64,000 nucleotides of DNA from Kribbella pratensis (lineage in GTDB: Bacteria; Actinomycetota; Actinomycetes; Propionibacteriales; Kribbellaceae): NCBI RefSeq assembly GCF_004365355.1, contig NZ_SODP01000001.1, positions 1,867,473 through 1,931,472 of the forward strand, written 5' to 3'. Position numbers and translations under genes: made by a program. The first letter of the stretch is position 1; the number at the start of each line of letters is the position of its first letter. Of the stretch, positions 43,969 through 52,814 are shown in pieces. The notes under the pieces are model-generated. The model saw only the letters and a program-made list of their open reading frames with translations. It had not been told where the DNA came from and did not search any database.

Positions 43969-45981
43969 ATGTCCCCACTGCACGAACTGGTCACCGGTCT
44001 TGCCGCCCCGTGGGTGGTTCTCTCGCCGCGATCCGGTCAGCTGACCGGCACCGGCGCCGAGGGGGTGTACGCGCGGGACCGGCGGATCCTCTCCCGGCTG
44101 AGCGTCACCGTCGACGGCCGGGAACCGATCCCGGTCCACGTCGACGAGCGCGACGCGGCCACGCATCAGTACGTCGCGATGGTCGAGGGCCTCGGCGACA
44201 CCCGGCACGACCCGACCGTGATGCTGTACCGGACCCGGACGGTCGACGACGACGGCCTGATCGAGCAGATCACCCTGGTGAACCGCTCCCGCTCGACGGT
44301 CGAAGGCCTGCTGGACGTTGCCCTGGGCACCGACCTTGCCGGCACGGCCGCGGTCCGCAGCGGCGCCGCCGCGAGCCTGCCGCAACTCGCTCCGCTCCCG
44401 GACGGCCCCGGCCGTACGCGCTGGGAGAGCAGCAACACCCGCGTCGTGGTGACCGCCGACCCCGGCGTCACGGCGACGCCCCGGCTCGAGCCGGGGGAGG
44501 AGTTCACGATCACCCTCCGCGTCACCGCCGACTTCCCGAAGTCGACCACCGGCTTCTCGATCGAGCCGCCTGCCGAGCGCACGCCGTACGACGTCACTGT
44601 CCACTGCGACGACAAGCGCGTCGAGCGGTGGATCGACCGCTCGCTCGAAGACATCAGCGCACTCCAGCTGGCCGCCGGCAACGACCGGTACCTCGGCGCC
44701 GGCCCGCCCTGGTACCTGACGCTCTTCGGCCGCGACTCGCTGATCTCGTCCGGAATGCTCATCCCGGTCGACCCCGCCCTCGCCGCCGGCACCCTGCGCG
44801 CGCTGGCTGCCTGGCAAGGTACGAAGGTCGACGCCGAGTCGGCCGAGCAGCCCGGCAAGATCCCGCACGAGCTGCGCGCCGAGGTCGCCGACCACGGCGG
44901 CGGCCTGGTCCTCCCCGCGGCGTACTACGGCACCCACGACGCGACCCAGCTGTGGATCATGACCCTGCACAAGGCGTGGCGCTGGGGCATGCCCGCCGAC
45001 GAGGTCCGCGACCTGGTGCCGAACCTGCAGCGCGCGCTCACCTGGATGAAGGAGTACGCCGACCCGGACGGCGACGGCTTCCTCGAGTACGTCGACGAGT
45101 CCGGGCACGGCCTGGCCAACCAGGGATGGAAGGACTCCGTCGACGCGGTGCAGTGGCCGGACGGCACGCTGGCCACAGCACCGATCGCGTTGTGCGAGGT
45201 GCAGGGCTACGCGTACGCCGCCGCGGTGAAGGGCGCCGAACTGCTCGACGCGCACGGCGAGTCCGGAGACGAATGGCGCGAATGGGCGGTCGCACTCCAG
45301 GAGCGTTTCCGCAAGACGTTCTGGGTCGACGGCTACCCGGCAATCGCGCTCGACGGCGCGAAGAACCCGGTGGCCGGCCGTGCCTCGAATATGGGCCACC
45401 TGCTCGGCACCGGCCTGCTCGATGCCGACGAGGAGCAAGTGGTCGCCGACGTCCTCGCAGGCGACGATCTGAACAGCGGCTTCGGACTGCGGACGTTGTC
45501 CACGGCAATGACCCGCTTCAACCCGCTCGGCTACCACACCGGCAGCGTCTGGCCGCACGACACCGCGATGACAGTCCAAGGCCTGTTCGCGACCGGCCAG
45601 TCCGACGTTGCGGCGTCGTACGTCGACGGCCTGATCCGCGCAGCGGAGGCGTTCGGCTACCGGCTCCCGGAGTTGTACGGCGGCCGCGGTACGAGCGAGG
45701 AGAACACGCCGACGCCGTACCCGCTGTCGTGTCGTCCGCAGGCGTGGGCGGCCGCGTCCGCGGTCGCGGTGCTCGTGGCCGCGCTCGGTATCGAGCCGGA
45801 CGTCCCGGGCGGCACCCTCATCATCAATCCCGCAGAGTCGATGCCCTGGAACGCGCTCGAGATAAGGGGTTTGCGCGTCGGCACCGACACGTTATCCGTG
45901 CGCCTCGACGGCGACCAACTGACGGTGCTCGAAGCGCCTCAGAGCGCGGTGATCAGCGCAAACGCGGACAGCCCGAGGTAG
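43969..45981 (+). CDS. Amylo-alpha-1,6-glucosidase (glycogen debranching-like)
   Basis: This 670-residue enzyme has an N-terminal beta domain (APWVVLSPRSGQLTGTGAEG, VYARDRRILSRLSV) and a C-terminal alpha/alpha barrel. Catalytic-domain blocks include YLTLFGRDSLISSGMLIPVD near residue 243, KIPHELRAEVADHG near 300, DPDGDGFLEYVDESGHGLAN near 363 and GYHTGSVWPHDTAMTVQGLF near 522. It removes alpha-1,6 branch glucose from glycogen-like polymers or acts on related oligosaccharides. No signal peptide is present, so it is cytoplasmic. Its 3' end overlaps the convergent exporter gene by 43 bases. Confidence 0.93.
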   Translation: MSPLHELVTGLAAPWVVLSPRSGQLTGTGAEGVYARDRRILSRLSVTVDGREPIPVHVDERDAATHQYVAMVEGLGDTRHDPTVMLYRTRTVDDDGLIEQITLVNRSRSTVEGLLDVALGTDLAGTAAVRSGAAASLPQLAPLPDGPGRTRWESSNTRVVVTADPGVTATPRLEPGEEFTITLRVTADFPKSTTGFSIEPPAERTPYDVTVHCDDKRVERWIDRSLEDISALQLAAGNDRYLGAGPPWYLTLFGRDSLISSGMLIPVDPALAAGTLRALAAWQGTKVDAESAEQPGKIPHELRAEVADHGGGLVLPAAYYGTHDATQLWIMTLHKAWRWGMPADEVRDLVPNLQRALTWMKEYADPDGDGFLEYVDESGHGLANQGWKDSVDAVQWPDGTLATAPIALCEVQGYAYAAAVKGAELLDAHGESGDEWREWAVALQERFRKTFWVDGYPAIALDGAKNPVAGRASNMGHLLGTGLLDADEEQVVADVLAGDDLNSGFGLRTLSTAMTRFNPLGYHTGSVWPHDTAMTVQGLFATGQSDVAASYVDGLIRAAEAFGYRLPELYGGRGTSEENTPTPYPLSCRPQAWAAASAVAVLVAALGIEPDVPGGTLIINPAESMPWNALEIRGLRVGTDTLSVRLDGDQLTVLEAPQSAVISANADSPR

Positions 45982-46562
45982 ATCGTCGCGACGACGAGAT
46001 TCCGCACGCGTCCCGTCGTACGGACCGATCGGAAGCGTCGGCCGATCGCGTCGGCGCCGACCGCGTACGAGAGGTCGAGGACGAGGCCGATCAGCAGCGT
46101 GCCCACTCCGAGCAGCAGCATCTCGGTGCGGAGTTGGCCAGGCCCGGCGCCGCGGGTGGTGAACTGCGGGAGGAACGCCAGGAAGAACAGCGCGGCCTTC
46201 GGGTTGAGCAGGTTGACCACGACGCCGTCGCGGAACACTCGTCCGAGCGGTGCCGGCGAGATGCCGTTGAGCTCGGTCGCCGACGCCGTGAGGGTCTTGA
46301 TGCCGAGGAGGGCGAGGTAGAGCGCGCCGGTGACAGTGATCGCGGCGAACAGCCTGGGGGAGGCCTGTACCAGCGCGGCCAGGCCGAGTGCTGTGACGAG
46401 GATGTAGACGAGCGTCCCGGTCTCGACGGCGAGCGCCGACACCACGCCGGCGCGGCGTCCCTGCGTGAGGCTACGCAGCGAGATGTACAGGTTGTTCGGC
46501 CCCGGCATCCCGACCAGCACGACCGTCGCGCCGGCGAACCCCAGCACCTGACCGATCCCCAT
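45939..46562 (-). CDS. LysE/RhtB-family amino acid exporter
   Basis: The product has 207 residues from ATG 46562, with AAGGAGAG as ribosome site. It has six predicted helices and the family opening VLVGMPGPNNLYISLRSLTQ near residue 14, then GVVSALAVETGTLVYILVTA and VVNLLNPKAALFFLAFLPQF. These exporters move amino acids or their derivatives out of the cell. It is divergent from a MocR-type regulator, a common pairing in which the regulator senses an amino acid through its PLP domain. Confidence 0.92.
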   Translation of the reverse strand: MGIGQVLGFAGATVVLVGMPGPNNLYISLRSLTQGRRAGVVSALAVETGTLVYILVTALGLAALVQASPRLFAAITVTGALYLALLGIKTLTASATELNGISPAPLGRVFRDGVVVNLLNPKAALFFLAFLPQFTTRGAGPGQLRTEMLLLGVGTLLIGLVLDLSYAVGADAIGRRFRSVRTTGRVRNLVVATIYLGLSAFALITAL

Positions 46563-46580
46563 GTCTCTCCTTCTCGAACT

Positions 46581-46623
46581 GGACTGCTTGGCAGGACTAG
46601 CCTGGCCGCGGAGGAAGCAGTCC
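46581..46623. promoter_or_regulatory. Repeats in the exporter-MocR gap
   Basis: GGACTGCTT (46581-46589) and AAGCAGTCC (46615-46623) form a perfect 9-base dyad across the divergent promoter region. GGACT also recurs directly at 46594, 13 bases after 46581, and MocR proteins often bind direct repeats. Confidence 0.5.
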
Positions 46624-46645
46624 ACCCGAGCCAATAAGAGGAGAA

Positions 46646-48121
46646 GTGGACCGTTCTGGAGACCCTGCCGCCCTGGCCGACCTGATCGGTCACCGGCTGA
46701 GCGGCCGCGCGGGCGGCCTGTACCGGCGACTGGCCGACGAGATCACGGCGCTGATCGGATCCGCCGAGCTCCCGGTCGGCGCGCGCCTCCCGGCCGAACG
46801 CCGGCTGGCCGAGTCACTCGCGATCAGCCGCTCGACGGTCGTCGCGGCGTACGACGAACTCCGCGCCCGCGGCCTGGTCGAGAGCCGCCGCGGCAGCGGT
46901 ACGACGGTGGCGCGCGCGGCCGGACGTGGTCGTTCACGAGCGGACAAGCACATCCCGACGGGGTACGGCGAGTCGCTGTTCCATCGCATCACCGTCGGCC
47001 CCGGCGAAGTCATCTCCCTGACGTACGCCGTCGACCCCGGCCTGCCCGAACTGTCATCAGAGCTCATCGACCTCGCCTCCACCGAGCTGCCTGCACTGCT
47101 CGGCGACGTCGGCTACCACCCGCGCGGCCTCCCCGTGCTGCGAGAGCGCATCGCCGATCACTTCACCGACTCCGGACTGCCCACGGCTGCGGACGAGATC
47201 GTGGTGACGACCGGAGCGCATCAGGCGATCGCATTGGTCACGCAGATGTACCTGCGCAGCGGCGCCGCGGTCGCGATCGAGCAGCCCAGTTGGCCGGGCT
47301 GCTTCGACCTGTTCGGGGCGGCCGGCGGGCGAGTGGTCGGCGTACCGCTGGACGATGCCGGGATCCGGCCGGACCTGCTCGAGGCGGCGTTCGCGGAGCA
47401 CCAGCCGGCGATGCTGTTCGTGATGCCGACGTTCCACAATCCGACCGGCCGATTGATGTCGGCGAACCGGCGCCGGCAGGTCGCCCGGCTCGCCGCGCGG
47501 TACGGCGTCGTGGTGGTCGAGGACAACGCGTACTCGGCGTGGGATCCGTCCGGGCCGGCGATCCCGCCGCCGCTCGCGGCGTACGCTCCGGACTCTGCCG
47601 AGGTACTCACGATCGGGTCGGTGTCGAAGGCCGTCTGGGGCGGCCTGCGGATCGGCTGGATCCGGGCCTCGCGACCATTGGCGGAGCGCCTGGCCCGGCA
47701 CAAGGCGCTGGCCGATCTCGGGAGTCCGCTGATCGATCAGGCATTGACCGCGCGTTTGCTGCCGCGACTCGCGGAGCTGACGGCGACCCGGGCTGAGCTG
47801 GCCACGGCCCGGAAGAAGCTGATGGGGGAGCTGCTGACCGAACGTCTGCCCGAATGGGAATGGAGCACACCGGTCGGCGGGTCCGCGCTGTGGATCCGGC
47901 TGCCGGAGACGGACGCGCGAGTCTTCGCACAGGTGGCGTTGCGGCACGGTGTCGAAGTGGTGGCGGGCCAGGCGATGGATCCGTCCGGATCGCACGACGA
48001 CTACTTACGGGTGCCGTTCGCCTACTCGGAACAAGTGCTTGATGATGCGGTGACCCGGTTGGCGCGGGCCTGGCACGAACTGCGGAGGCACGGCCCGGGG
48101 CCCGGAGTACCTGTCGTGTAA
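46646..48121 (+). CDS. MocR/GabR-family PLP-dependent transcriptional regulator
   Basis: This 491-residue fusion has an N-terminal GntR winged helix (LPVGARLPAERRLAESLAIS, RSTVVAAYDELRARGLVE) joined by a basic linker to a fold-type I aminotransferase-like domain. The latter has EIVVTTGAHQAIALVTQMYL near residue 175, FVMPTFHNPTGRLMSANRRR near 260, VVVEDNAYSAWDP near 295 and the PLP Lys in TIGSVSKAVWGGLRIGWIRA near 330. It probably regulates the divergent LysE exporter in response to an amino acid or PLP. The start is GTG 46646. Confidence 0.94.
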   Translation: MDRSGDPAALADLIGHRLSGRAGGLYRRLADEITALIGSAELPVGARLPAERRLAESLAISRSTVVAAYDELRARGLVESRRGSGTTVARAAGRGRSRADKHIPTGYGESLFHRITVGPGEVISLTYAVDPGLPELSSELIDLASTELPALLGDVGYHPRGLPVLRERIADHFTDSGLPTAADEIVVTTGAHQAIALVTQMYLRSGAAVAIEQPSWPGCFDLFGAAGGRVVGVPLDDAGIRPDLLEAAFAEHQPAMLFVMPTFHNPTGRLMSANRRRQVARLAARYGVVVVEDNAYSAWDPSGPAIPPPLAAYAPDSAEVLTIGSVSKAVWGGLRIGWIRASRPLAERLARHKALADLGSPLIDQALTARLLPRLAELTATRAELATARKKLMGELLTERLPEWEWSTPVGGSALWIRLPETDARVFAQVALRHGVEVVAGQAMDPSGSHDDYLRVPFAYSEQVLDDAVTRLARAWHELRRHGPGPGVPVV

Positions 48122-48128
48122 AGGAAGG

Positions 48129-48161
48129 ATGGCGGTCACCCGTCCGGGTGAACCGCCATCG
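48129..48161. terminator. Terminator between MocR and DUF7455 genes
   Basis: GATGGCGGT-CACCC-GTCC-GGGTG-A-ACCGCCATC forms a 14-base-pair stem with one bulged A in the convergent gap. Nothing else is seen in this gap. Confidence 0.88.
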
Positions 48162-48214
48162 AAGCCTGTATGACTTTGGCGCCGCCGTTGGCGCGTTTGG
48201 GACAGCCTTGGGGC

Positions 48215-48445
48215 TTACCGCTCTTCTTCCGCAGCGACCGTCTGGGTGGCTTCGAGCCGCCCGGTCTCGTCGTGGATCGTGATCGCGATGTCGCGCAGCT
48301 TCTCCGAGTGCTCCCGACCGTGGTGGGCGCAGAAAAGTAGCTCCCCACCGCTGGTCAAGGTGACTCGGACGTAGGCCTGCGCACCGCAGCGGTCACAACG
48401 ATCCGCGGCCGACAGGGCCGAACTCGGGGCGAGTGCTGTAGTCAT
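48215..48445 (-). CDS. DUF7455-family zinc-ribbon protein
   Basis: This 76-residue actinobacterial protein has a probable metal site made by DRCDRCGAQAYVRV (Cys-x2-Cys) and LLFCAHHGREHSEKL (Cys-x2-His). The N-terminus MTTALAPSSALSAADRCDRC is typical of the family as I know it, and the gene is often beside a topoisomerase B subunit gene, as here. Function is unknown; a role in transcription or nucleoid biology is only a guess. Confidence 0.92.
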   Translation of the reverse strand: MTTALAPSSALSAADRCDRCGAQAYVRVTLTSGGELLFCAHHGREHSEKLRDIAITIHDETGRLEATQTVAAEEER

Positions 48446-48849
48446 TGAGGCCTCATCTCATCTAGTTCCGTACTCACCAGATTGCAACATCCTGACACGC
48501 GGATCGCTTCCCGGTGGGGACAACGTGTCCGTATGTGAGACGAACCACCTGTCTCCGTATGACGCTCGCTGACGCGGAATCGTTTCGTAGGTGGGGGATT
48601 TTCCGGTGAGCCACGGCGGCGGAGTGCTTCTTCTCTCACTGTGCGCCATGGAACCATCACCGTGTGCTGAGAATCGGAGTGTCGTACGCCACTCCGAATC
48701 GAGTCCGGATCGATACCTGTCGCATCATGTATATCCGGTTCCCCTCTGCATTCCCGGCCAGATGCCGTACCGGGCCCCGCCTGCCACGTTTTGGGGGTGC
48801 GGCCACATAGGCTGTCGGTAGTAAGCGTGTGAACCAGTGAAGGAGCCCA
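48446..48849. other. 404-base divergent gap
   Basis: No gene is seen in this gap between DUF7455 and the topoisomerase gene. It must hold the promoters of both. A possible short frame at 48591-48821 has no family features and codon use unlike its neighbours. Confidence 0.6.
48459..48487 (-). promoter_or_regulatory. Candidate promoter of the DUF7455 gene
   Basis: On the minus strand TTGCAA (48482-48487) and TAGATG (48459-48464) are 17 bases apart, fitting SigA-type -35 and -10 boxes. Transcription would start about 7 bases before the ATG at 48445, giving an almost leaderless mRNA. Confidence 0.45.
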
Positions 48850-50934
48850 GTGGCCGCCCCGACGCCTCGCAGTACCGAGATCGACCCGGCGTACAACGCC
48901 CGCCATCTGCTCGTCCTCGAGGGCCTCGAGGCGGTCCGGAAGCGGCCCGGTATGTACATCGGGTCGACCGACAGCCGCGGTCTGATGCACTGCCTGTGGG
49001 AGATCATCGACAACGCCGTGGACGAGGCCCTGGCCGGCTTCGGCGAGCAGATCGACGTCATCCTGCACAAGGACGGCTCGGTCGAGGTGCGGGACCGCGC
49101 CCGCGGCATCCCGGTCGACATCGAGCCGAAGACCAAGCTCAGCGGTGTCGAGGTGGTGTTCACCAAACTGCACGCCGGCGGCAAGTTCGGCGGCGGGTCG
49201 TACAACGCGTCCGGCGGTCTGCACGGTGTCGGTGCGTCGGTCGTGAACGCGCTGTCCGCGCGGCTGGACGTCGAGGTCGACCGCGGCGGGTCGGTGTGGA
49301 CGACCTCCTTCCGGCGCGGTGTGGCCGGCGAGTTCGACGGCGAGGGCGCGAACGCCGGGTTCACCCCGGCGAAGGGGCTGCGGAAGGCGGGCCGGGCGAA
49401 GAAGGGTGTCACCGGCACCCGGATCCGGTACTGGGCGGACCGGCAGATCTTCACCAAGGACGCGGCCTTCAACTACGACGAGCTGGTGACCCGGGCGCGG
49501 CAGACGTCGTTCCTGGTGCCCGGCCTGTTGCTGGTCATCCGCGACGAGCGCGGTGACGAGGTCACCGAGGAGCACTTCAAGCACGACGGCGGCATCAGCG
49601 AGTTCACCGAGTTCCTCGCGACCGACCAGAAGGTGACCGACGTCATCCGCCTGACCGGGACGGGTCACTTCACCGAGACCGTGCCGATGCTCGACGACGC
49701 CGGCCACATGACGCCGTCCGACGTCGAGCGCGATCTCGACGTCGACATCGCAGTGCGCTGGGGCGATGGGTACGAGACCGAGCTGCGGTCGTTCGTGAAC
49801 ATCGTGGCCACGCCGAAGGGCGGCACCCACGTCAACGGTTTCGAGCGGGCGCTGTCGAAGAGTTTCACGAATGCACTTGATGGCACCCGCCTGCTGAAGA
49901 GCGGCGAGGAGATCATCAAGGACGACGTGCTCGAAGGCATGACCGCGGTCGTCACGGTGCGGCTGGCCGAGCCGCAGTTCGACGGCCAGACCAAGGAAGT
50001 TCTGGGTACGCCGGCGGCGTCGCGGATCGTGGCGAAGGTCGTGCAGTCGGAGCTCGAGGCGTTCCTGACCTCGACGAAGCGTGAGCACAAGGCGCAGGCA
50101 CGCGCCGTTCTGGAGAAGGTCGTCGCCGCATCGCGGACCCGGGTGGCGGCTCGTCAGCACCGTGAGCTTCAGCGGCGGAAGACCGCGCTGGAGTCGTCGG
50201 CGCTGCCGGCGAAGCTGGCCGACTGCCGGAGCAACGACGTCGACCGGTCCGAGCTGTTCATCGTCGAGGGCGATTCGGCCCTCGGTACGGCGAAGCTCGC
50301 GCGCAGCTCGGAGTTCCAGGCACTGCTGCCGATCCGGGGCAAGATCCTCAACGTGCAGAAGGCGTCCGTCGGCGACATGCTGAAGAACGCCGAGTGCGCG
50401 TCGATCATCCAGGTCGTCGGCGCCGGCTCCGGCCGGACGTTCGACCTGGAGCAGGCGCGGTACGGAAAGATCATCTTCATGGCGGACGCCGACTCCGACG
50501 GCGCCCACATCCGCTGCCTGCTCGCGACGCTGTTCTTCCGGTACATGCGGCCGCTGGTCGAGGCCGGACGCGTGTACACCGCCGTACCGCCGCTGCACCG
50601 GTTCGAACTGACGAACCCGAAGAAGGGTCAGGACAAGTACCTGTACACCTACAGCGACGCGGAGTACCAGCGGAAGACGGCCGAGCTGATGAAGAAGGGC
50701 GTCCGCTGGAAGGAGCCACCGCAGCGCTACAAGGGTCTGGGTGAGATGGACGCCGACCAGCTGGCCGAGACCACCATGGACCCGCGGCACCGCACGCTCC
50801 GCCGGATCACGGTCGACCACGCGGAAGAGGCGGCCCAGGTCTTCGACCTGCTGATGGGCAACGACGTTGCCCCCCGCAAGGAGTTCCTGGTCCAGGGCGC
50901 CTACGAACTGGACGAGAACCGCATCGACGTCTGA
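48850..50934 (+). CDS. Type II topoisomerase subunit B (ParE/GyrB-like)
   Basis: This 694-residue ATPase subunit of a type IIA topoisomerase has the GHKL ATP site: LWEIIDNAVDEALAGFGEQI near residue 49, VRDRARGIPVDIEPKTKLSG near 80 and GGLHGVGASVVNALSARLDV near 122. The TOPRIM domain is marked by SELFIVEGDSALGTAKLARS near 471, LPIRGKILNVQKA and IIFMADADSDGAHIRCLLAT near 540. The length fits ParE or a second GyrB. The partner A subunit is not adjacent. The start is GTG 48850 with AAGGAG. The DUF7455 neighbour supports the topoisomerase IV-like actinobacterial locus. Confidence 0.95.
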   Translation: MAAPTPRSTEIDPAYNARHLLVLEGLEAVRKRPGMYIGSTDSRGLMHCLWEIIDNAVDEALAGFGEQIDVILHKDGSVEVRDRARGIPVDIEPKTKLSGVEVVFTKLHAGGKFGGGSYNASGGLHGVGASVVNALSARLDVEVDRGGSVWTTSFRRGVAGEFDGEGANAGFTPAKGLRKAGRAKKGVTGTRIRYWADRQIFTKDAAFNYDELVTRARQTSFLVPGLLLVIRDERGDEVTEEHFKHDGGISEFTEFLATDQKVTDVIRLTGTGHFTETVPMLDDAGHMTPSDVERDLDVDIAVRWGDGYETELRSFVNIVATPKGGTHVNGFERALSKSFTNALDGTRLLKSGEEIIKDDVLEGMTAVVTVRLAEPQFDGQTKEVLGTPAASRIVAKVVQSELEAFLTSTKREHKAQARAVLEKVVAASRTRVAARQHRELQRRKTALESSALPAKLADCRSNDVDRSELFIVEGDSALGTAKLARSSEFQALLPIRGKILNVQKASVGDMLKNAECASIIQVVGAGSGRTFDLEQARYGKIIFMADADSDGAHIRCLLATLFFRYMRPLVEAGRVYTAVPPLHRFELTNPKKGQDKYLYTYSDAEYQRKTAELMKKGVRWKEPPQRYKGLGEMDADQLAETTMDPRHRTLRRITVDHAEEAAQVFDLLMGNDVAPRKEFLVQGAYELDENRIDV

Positions 50935-50965
50935 GGGCTCGGCGGGTTCACGTAGGGTTTTCTGC

Positions 50966-51901
50966 GTGATCGATGTGGTGAGCGGAGCGCCGCAGGACTC
51001 CGAGCTGCTCCGCGCCGCCAACTCCGGCGACGAGGGAGCGCTCGGCCTGCTGCTCGGCAGACACCGGGCGGGCATGCAGGCAGTCGCGGTTTCGGTCCTC
51101 GGTCACAGCCACGACGCCGAGGACGCCGTACAAGAAGCAGTGATGATCGCGCTGCGCCGGATCAGTGATGTCCAGGACCCGGATGCCGTCGGCCCGTGGT
51201 TGAAGATGGTGGTGCGGAACGTCTGTCGCGCCCGTTTGCGGAAGATGTCCGCGGTTCCGGTGGCCGAGCCTGCGACGGTCGCGCGTCTCGATGCGGTTCC
51301 TGACCCGGCCGAGGTGCTGGACCAGCATGCGCTCCGCGACTGGGTCTGGACGTCACTCGAGGCGCTGACGCCGGGGCTACGGCTGGTGACCCTGCTGCGG
51401 TACTTCACCGACGTGACGTCGTACGAGGAGATCGCGGCGCTGTGCGAGCTGCCGGTCGGGACGGTGCGTAGCCGGTTGCATCAGGCACGCGCGAAGCTGA
51501 CGGATGCGTTGTTGAGCTCAGCGGACGGGGTGCACGACGACGTTGCTGCGGTGACCGCGCTTCACCGTGGGATCGCCGAGGACTTCATGGAGTCCGGTCG
51601 ACGTGGTCAGCTCGCGTCGACCATCGCCGACCGGTGGTCGGCCGAGGCGCAGGTGTTGTGGCCGACCGGCAAGCGTACGGACATCGGCTATCTGCCGGAG
51701 GCGTTCGACCGGGACGTGTCGGACGGCGTACGCCAAGAGGTGGTGAACGTGGTGGCGAGCCGCGAGATCGTCATTTGGGAGGCTGCCTTGATCAGCCCGC
51801 CGGAGGACCCGACGCACTGCCCGCCGAGCGTCGTGTGGGTGCAGCACCTGGACCAGGACCGGGTCCGCAAGGTGCGGCTGTACCACCCGCGCAAACGCTG
51901 A
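50966..51901 (+). CDS. ECF-type sigma factor with C-terminal extension
   Basis: The product has 311 residues from GTG 50966. Sigma region 2 lies at about residues 15-80 (SVLGHSHDAEDAVQEAVMIA, ALRRISDVQDPDAVGPWLKM) and region 4 at about 125-180 (YEEIAALCELPVGTVRSRLH). The remaining ~130 residues (TIADRWSAEAQVLWPTGKRT, VVWVQHLDQDRVRKVRLYHP) look like a SnoaL/NTF2-like domain, as in several sigma groups that are controlled by a fused domain instead of an anti-sigma partner. No anti-sigma gene is next to it. The following hydrolase-acetyltransferase genes may be its targets. Confidence 0.88.
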   Translation: MIDVVSGAPQDSELLRAANSGDEGALGLLLGRHRAGMQAVAVSVLGHSHDAEDAVQEAVMIALRRISDVQDPDAVGPWLKMVVRNVCRARLRKMSAVPVAEPATVARLDAVPDPAEVLDQHALRDWVWTSLEALTPGLRLVTLLRYFTDVTSYEEIAALCELPVGTVRSRLHQARAKLTDALLSSADGVHDDVAAVTALHRGIAEDFMESGRRGQLASTIADRWSAEAQVLWPTGKRTDIGYLPEAFDRDVSDGVRQEVVNVVASREIVIWEAALISPPEDPTHCPPSVVWVQHLDQDRVRKVRLYHPRKR

Positions 51902-51956
51902 GAAGAAGTTCGCGGCGCGATCGAACTTTCCCGGGACGTCACCGCATCCTGCGGGT

Positions 51957-52814
51957 ATGAATGGAAAACACACCGTCGTCGTCGACGGTATCCGGCTGGT
52001 CTACGAGGTGGCGGGGACTGGACCGGTCTGCCTCGTGCACTCGGGCGGCCCCGGCGTACATCCGGGCTACCTCCGGATCCCGGAGCTGGAGAGCTCACTG
52101 ACGATGGTCTACCTGCACCCCATCGGTTCCGGCGAGAGCGATCTGCTTCCGGACGGGGACTACTCCCTTTCCCGCTACGCAGACTTCGCGGCGGCTGTGC
52201 TCGACGACCTCGGCTCGGAGACCGGCTACTTCCTGGGGCACTCGCACGGAGGCTTCGTCGGGCTGCAGCTCGGCATCGACCACCCGGACCGGCTCCGCGG
52301 ACTGATCCTCTACGACACCGCAGCCGTCTACGGGCCGGAACTGTTCGAGGTCGCGACCGACGAGATGGCGGCCTTCGTGAAGCGCTGGGCGGAGCGCCCG
52401 GAGGCCGTCGAGGCGGGCCGGATCTGGGACGCGGCCACCGTCACGAAGACCCTCGAAATCACCGACGACGAGTCACACCGGGAGTACCTGAGCGGCATCC
52501 TGCCGGCGTACTTCGCCGACTACCGGGCGACGATCGCGCGGGTCGGCGAGTTGACCCTGCAGACGAGACACGACCCGAACCGGCTACCGGTCGAGTGGGA
52601 CGTCCGCGACCAGCTCGGCACGATCGACGTGCCCGCACTGGTGATCGTCGGCAGCTACGACTTCATCTGCGCGCCGCGGTTCGCGTACGAGATCGACGCC
52701 GGGATGCCCGACGTACGGCTCCGCGAACTGAAGGACAGCGGCCACTTCGGTCACCTCGAGCAGACGGACGAGTTCGTCGCTGCTGCACTGGACTTTGTGA
52801 AGGAGCCGGCATGA
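51957..52814 (+). CDS. Alpha/beta hydrolase (proline iminopeptidase-like)
   Basis: This 285-residue hydrolase has CLVHSGGPGVHPGYLRIPEL near residue 24 (oxyanion loop of the prolyl iminopeptidase type), the nucleophile elbow FLGHSHGGFVGLQLG near 90, ALVIVGSYDFICAP for the acid near 224 and DSGHFGHLEQTDEF for the His near 260. It may act as an aminopeptidase or an esterase. The stop overlaps the start of the acetyltransferase gene (ATGA), so the two form an operon, 55 bases after the sigma factor gene. Confidence 0.9.
   Translation: MNGKHTVVVDGIRLVYEVAGTGPVCLVHSGGPGVHPGYLRIPELESSLTMVYLHPIGSGESDLLPDGDYSLSRYADFAAAVLDDLGSETGYFLGHSHGGFVGLQLGIDHPDRLRGLILYDTAAVYGPELFEVATDEMAAFVKRWAERPEAVEAGRIWDAATVTKTLEITDDESHREYLSGILPAYFADYRATIARVGELTLQTRHDPNRLPVEWDVRDQLGTIDVPALVIVGSYDFICAPRFAYEIDAGMPDVRLRELKDSGHFGHLEQTDEFVAAALDFVKEPA

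Noticed and set aside
43767..46637. 956-residue plus-strand frame overlapping the debranching enzyme
   Set aside because: Arg/Pro-rich shadow frame; the enzyme's catalytic blocks lie in the other frame.
48442..51075. Long minus-strand open frame opposite the topoisomerase B subunit
   Set aside because: Antisense read-through in high-GC DNA; the plus strand carries all GHKL and TOPRIM motifs.
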